Assembly: GCA_018402235.1 (NCBI GenBank)
Contig: JAGYJJ010000004.1
Coordinates: 265,256-307,500 of the forward strand
Direction: 5' to 3'
DNA length: 42,245 bases
Source: Candidatus Nanopelagicales bacterium
GTDB lineage: Bacteria > Actinomycetota > Actinomycetes > S36-B12
Part shown: one piece after another, positions 38,740-42,245 of the stretch
Layout of the letters: each line of letters starts with the position of its first letter
Numbering within the stretch: position 1 is the first letter of the stretch
The notes under the pieces: model-generated
Database searches by the model: none
Told to the model about the DNA's origin: nothing
The model's input: only the letters and a program-made list of their open reading frames with translations
Translations under genes and position numbers: made by a program

Positions 38740-39732
38740 GTGGATGAGATGTCACGCCAGAATGCATCTGTGGATAACTCGCAGGAACCCGCCCCGCCGA
38801 TCATCGACCAGCTCGGTGATGAGGTGTTCGCGATCGATACCCAGATGGCCGGACACGCGGGCATCACGTCGAGTTATGTGATCCGTGGATCTCGGCCCTG
38901 CTTGATCGAGACGGGCACCGCCCTTTCCGCCCCCGTCGTCATCGCAGCACTCACCGAACTGGGAATTGACTCAAAAGACCTGGCAACAGTGGTGGTCACT
39001 CACATCCACCTCGACCACGCTGGAGGGGTCGGTGATATTGCCGCTGCTTATCCGAACGCACACGTGGTGGTACACGAAAAGGGAGCCCGGCACCTAGCCG
39101 ACCCGACCCGACTGGTGGCCAGCGCCCAACGGGTGTTCGGCCCGGATATGGACCGGATGTTCGGACCCTTGCTACCCACACCAAACGAACGCCTGGTCAC
39201 CCTCGGTGAGAAAGGGACCGTGGATCTGGGTGATGGCAGAAGCCTGGATGCCTTCCACAACCCTGGACACGCATCGCACCACGTTGCACTTGTCGATTCA
39301 CAGACCGGCGATCTTTACACCGGCGATGCCGCCGGGGTCTTCGTGCCCGACACCGCCGAGGTTCGCCCGGCAACTCCCCCGCCGGATTTCGATCTGGAAC
39401 TGGCCTTGGACTCACTGCGACGCATGCGCGACGCCGCACCAACCCGTCTGCTGTTCAGCCACTTCGGTCCGGTTACCGACGTAGATCTCGTGTTCGATCA
39501 GTCCGAGGAGGAACTTCGCTATTGGGTTGAACAGGTATCGCAGGCCTATCACGCCGGCATGGATCTCGAACATGCCATCGCGATGGTCAAGGAGAAGGAC
39601 CGTGAAAGGCACCCGGATTTTTACGCAGACACCGAGCGTGCGACTAAGTTCGAGGAGCTGTCCAGTACTGGAGCCCAGGTCTCGGGAATTTGGCGGTGGC
39701 TCGACAAAACCTCGCTCAACCCGAACCGTTAG
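38740..39732 (+). CDS. Metallo-beta-lactamase-fold hydrolase
   Basis: A 330-residue MBL-fold protein. The metal motif HxHxDH is THIHLDHAGG at residues 87-96 (His88, His90, Asp92, His93), with later His in NPGHASHHVAL and Asp in YTGDAAGVF, and a further His in FSHFGPV. No signal peptide. The substrate is unknown; relatives include thioesterases, lactonases and glyoxalase II. Start GTG at 38740 or the ATG at 38749. Its TAG overlaps the TAA of the convergent gene. Confidence 0.92.
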   Translation: MDEMSRQNASVDNSQEPAPPIIDQLGDEVFAIDTQMAGHAGITSSYVIRGSRPCLIETGTALSAPVVIAALTELGIDSKDLATVVVTHIHLDHAGGVGDIAAAYPNAHVVVHEKGARHLADPTRLVASAQRVFGPDMDRMFGPLLPTPNERLVTLGEKGTVDLGDGRSLDAFHNPGHASHHVALVDSQTGDLYTGDAAGVFVPDTAEVRPATPPPDFDLELALDSLRRMRDAAPTRLLFSHFGPVTDVDLVFDQSEEELRYWVEQVSQAYHAGMDLEHAIAMVKEKDRERHPDFYADTERATKFEELSSTGAQVSGIWRWLDKTSLNPNR

Positions 39733-40763
39733 TTCAGGCGCTCAGCGGCATCCGTAACGCCGTCCACATCGGACTCAACTGCTCTGGTGAACCACTCGCG
39801 GGCCTCGCCTTGTCGACCCAGAGCTTCGAGAACGCTCGCGTAGGCGTACTGCAAACGGGCACGCTCAGATCCCTGCGGTAGCGCCGTGAGTTCTGGAATA
39901 TCCAGTAATACCAACGCTGCTTCGTGTTGCTCCATATCCGAACGAGCCCCAGCGGCGACGATCTGTGACTCCACCTTCAACGCCGGATCACCGTCACGGA
40001 TGTCCCGCAAAAGCTCCAGCGCTCGTTCTGGTCGCCCCAATCCTCGCTCGCAGTCGGCCATCATCGGCACGAACGAGTCATCTCCCGTCATGCGCCGCAC
40101 AGCACGTAACTCAGCCAGCGCATCTGCGTAGTCTGCGCATCGGTAAGCGGTGACGCCCGCTGCTTCGCGAACGGCCGCGACGCGCCCGGCCAACTTCTTC
40201 GCAGCCTTCGCGTGTTCGCGTGCACCTTCGTCGTCGTCCTCCAACAGCAGCAACTCTGCCGCCGCTAGATGCCCAGCGACCTTCTCTCCCAAATCCTCCG
40301 GCAGGGTACGCAGTTCATTCAGGACTGCCGGATCGAGTTCGGTGATGTCGACCTCGTCGGGGATGGCGGGCCCTACCGGCCGAGGCGGGCGCTGCGGACG
40401 CTCATCGGATGTACGCCGAGGACCAGGCCGGCCACCGCGAGGGGCGCCACCTTGGCTACGCGGCTTATCGGTTCGTTGCCCACCTGGCTTACCGCCCGAT
40501 TGCCCACCTGGCCGACCACCGGAGGAGCGCTTCGCCGGACCACGCTGGTCACGATCGCTGGAACGACCGCCCGGTTTGCCATCAGGCTTACCGCCGGGCT
40601 TACTACCTGGTTTACCGCCGGGCTTGCTACCGGATTTGTCGCCAGGCCTTCCGCTGGGCTTACCGCCCGAGCGACCACCAGGCCGACCACCGGATCCACG
40701 CGCTGACCCACCACCGGGCTTTGCCCCACCTGACGATCTGCGATCACTTCCGGAACGCTCCAC
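39729..40763 (-). CDS. Gly/Lys/Pro/Arg-rich repeat protein with TPR-like C-terminus
   Basis: A 344-residue protein in two parts. About residues 1-130 are low-complexity, positively charged, with imperfect GGKPGG/GSKPGG/GGRPGG repeats and no hydrophobic stretch, a composition common in RNA- or DNA-binding tails. From about 140 a helical TPR-like domain follows (ELRTLPEDLGEKVAGHLAAAELLLL, ADYADALAELRAV, RPERALELLRDI). Actinobacteria keep a similar gene near tlyA (Rv1691 region). The GTG start follows GAGAGGA, only about 30 bases after the rRNA terminator. Nucleic-acid binding is an inference. Confidence 0.85.
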   Translation of the reverse strand: MERSGSDRRSSGGAKPGGGSARGSGGRPGGRSGGKPSGRPGDKSGSKPGGKPGSKPGGKPDGKPGGRSSDRDQRGPAKRSSGGRPGGQSGGKPGGQRTDKPRSQGGAPRGGRPGPRRTSDERPQRPPRPVGPAIPDEVDITELDPAVLNELRTLPEDLGEKVAGHLAAAELLLLEDDDEGAREHAKAAKKLAGRVAAVREAAGVTAYRCADYADALAELRAVRRMTGDDSFVPMMADCERGLGRPERALELLRDIRDGDPALKVESQIVAAGARSDMEQHEAALVLLDIPELTALPQGSERARLQYAYASVLEALGRQGEAREWFTRAVESDVDGVTDAAERLN

Positions 40764-40792
40764 GGTCCTATCCTCTCGGGTACTTGTTCAGC

Positions 40793-40823
40793 AAAAAACA
40801 AAGGCCACCCGAAGGTGGCCTTT
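40793..40823 (-). terminator. Rho-independent terminator of the rRNA operon
   Basis: A perfect 10-base stem (40800-40809 with 40814-40823) with a UUCG loop on the minus strand, followed there by G and six Ts (40793-40798). It lies about 10 bases after the 5S gene, as expected for the end of the rRNA operon. Confidence 0.92.
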
Positions 40824-40832
40824 GTAAAGAAT

Positions 40833-40951
40833 GTCCGGCGGCGTCCTACTCTCCCACGTAGTCACCCACGCAGTACCATCGGCGCAGAAGGGCTTAGCTT
40901 CCGGGTTCGGAATGGAGCCGGGCGTTTCCCCTTCGCCATGGCCGCCGAAAC
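40833..40951 (-). rRNA. rrf: 5S ribosomal RNA
   Basis: About 118 bases with the ends GTTTCGGCGGCC and GGACGCCGCCGGAC that pair in helix I. The internal CCATTCCGAACCCGGAAGCTAAGCCC and GATGGTACTGC blocks are diagnostic. It follows the 23S gene by about 75 bases on the same strand. Ends are accurate to a few bases. Confidence 0.95.
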
Positions 40952-41023
40952 TCTATTGAGATGTGGTTGGTGTTCCCGACCGAATCTCGGGAACCGCACA
41001 GTGGACGCGAATTTTGTGAAATG

Positions 41024-42245
<1,222 letters not shown>

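Overview
The window looks like chromosomal DNA of a GC-rich actinobacterium (class Actinomycetes). The evidence is a phosphatidylinositol mannoside (PIM) block (pgsA, patA, pimA), an Rpf-like muralytic enzyme, a PdxS/PdxT vitamin B6 synthase pair, an SSB-like paralogue, frequent GTG starts and 4-base ATGA/GTGA gene overlaps. Two stretches have the gene order I recall from Mycobacterium: ruvC-yebC-pdxT-pdxS-pimA-patA-pgsA-HIT-thrS, and HAD-tlyA-nadK-recN-pyrG-nudix-xerD-parA-scpA-scpB-rluB-cmk-der. No mycolate genes, phage, insertion sequence or CRISPR array are visible. Species cannot be named; a freshwater Nanopelagicales-like lineage is only a guess.

Layout. 1-10.0 kb, minus strand: ruvC (cut by the window edge), a wax ester/diacylglycerol acyltransferase, yebC, pdxT, pdxS, a LemA-like membrane protein, pimA, patA, pgsA, a HIT hydrolase and thrS, with tRNA-Val(CAC) just upstream of thrS. 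10.2-20.3 kb, mixed strands: a broken secreted Ig-like protein, pabB-pabC, a tRNA-Gly/Cys/Val cluster, a tiny serine-triplet protein, an oxidoreductase, a GlsB-type membrane protein, zapE, an Rpf-like protein, two unknown small genes, a methyltransferase, a nitroreductase, tRNA-Pro and a DUF4377-like lipoprotein. 20.3-38.7 kb, minus strand: der, an acyltransferase-like protein, cmk, tyrA, aroH, rluB, scpB, scpA, parA, xerD, ald, a nudix hydrolase, pyrG, recN, nadK, tlyA, two small proteins, a HAD phosphatase, a TPR protein and an SSB-like protein. 38.7-42.2 kb: an MBL-fold hydrolase (plus strand), a Gly/Lys/Pro-rich TPR protein, and the 3' part of an rRNA operon (23S partial, 5S, terminator) on the minus strand.

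Functional themes are: polar-lipid synthesis (pgsA makes the phosphatidylinositol-type lipid, pimA mannosylates it, patA acylates it); chorismate use for folate (pabB-pabC) and tyrosine/phenylalanine (aroH-tyrA); chromosome maintenance (scpA, scpB, parA, xerD, recN, ruvC); ribosome and tRNA functions (der, rluB, tlyA, thrS, tRNAs, rRNA); and cofactor and nucleotide supply (pdxST, nadK, cmk, pyrG).

Several clearly conserved genes (pimA, pabB, zapE, the nitroreductase, the DUF4377-like lipoprotein, tlyA) are each split by one single-base indel, and the secreted Ig-like gene has several. Because essential-type genes are hit and the rest of each frame is intact, residual sequencing or assembly error is more likely than gene decay. 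The most unusual real-looking signal is the 75-residue protein at 14181-14408, which has serine at every third position twenty times in a row, encoded by mixed TCN and AGY codons. A repeat-encoded mini-ORF upstream of the TPR gene at 38.3 kb is the second.
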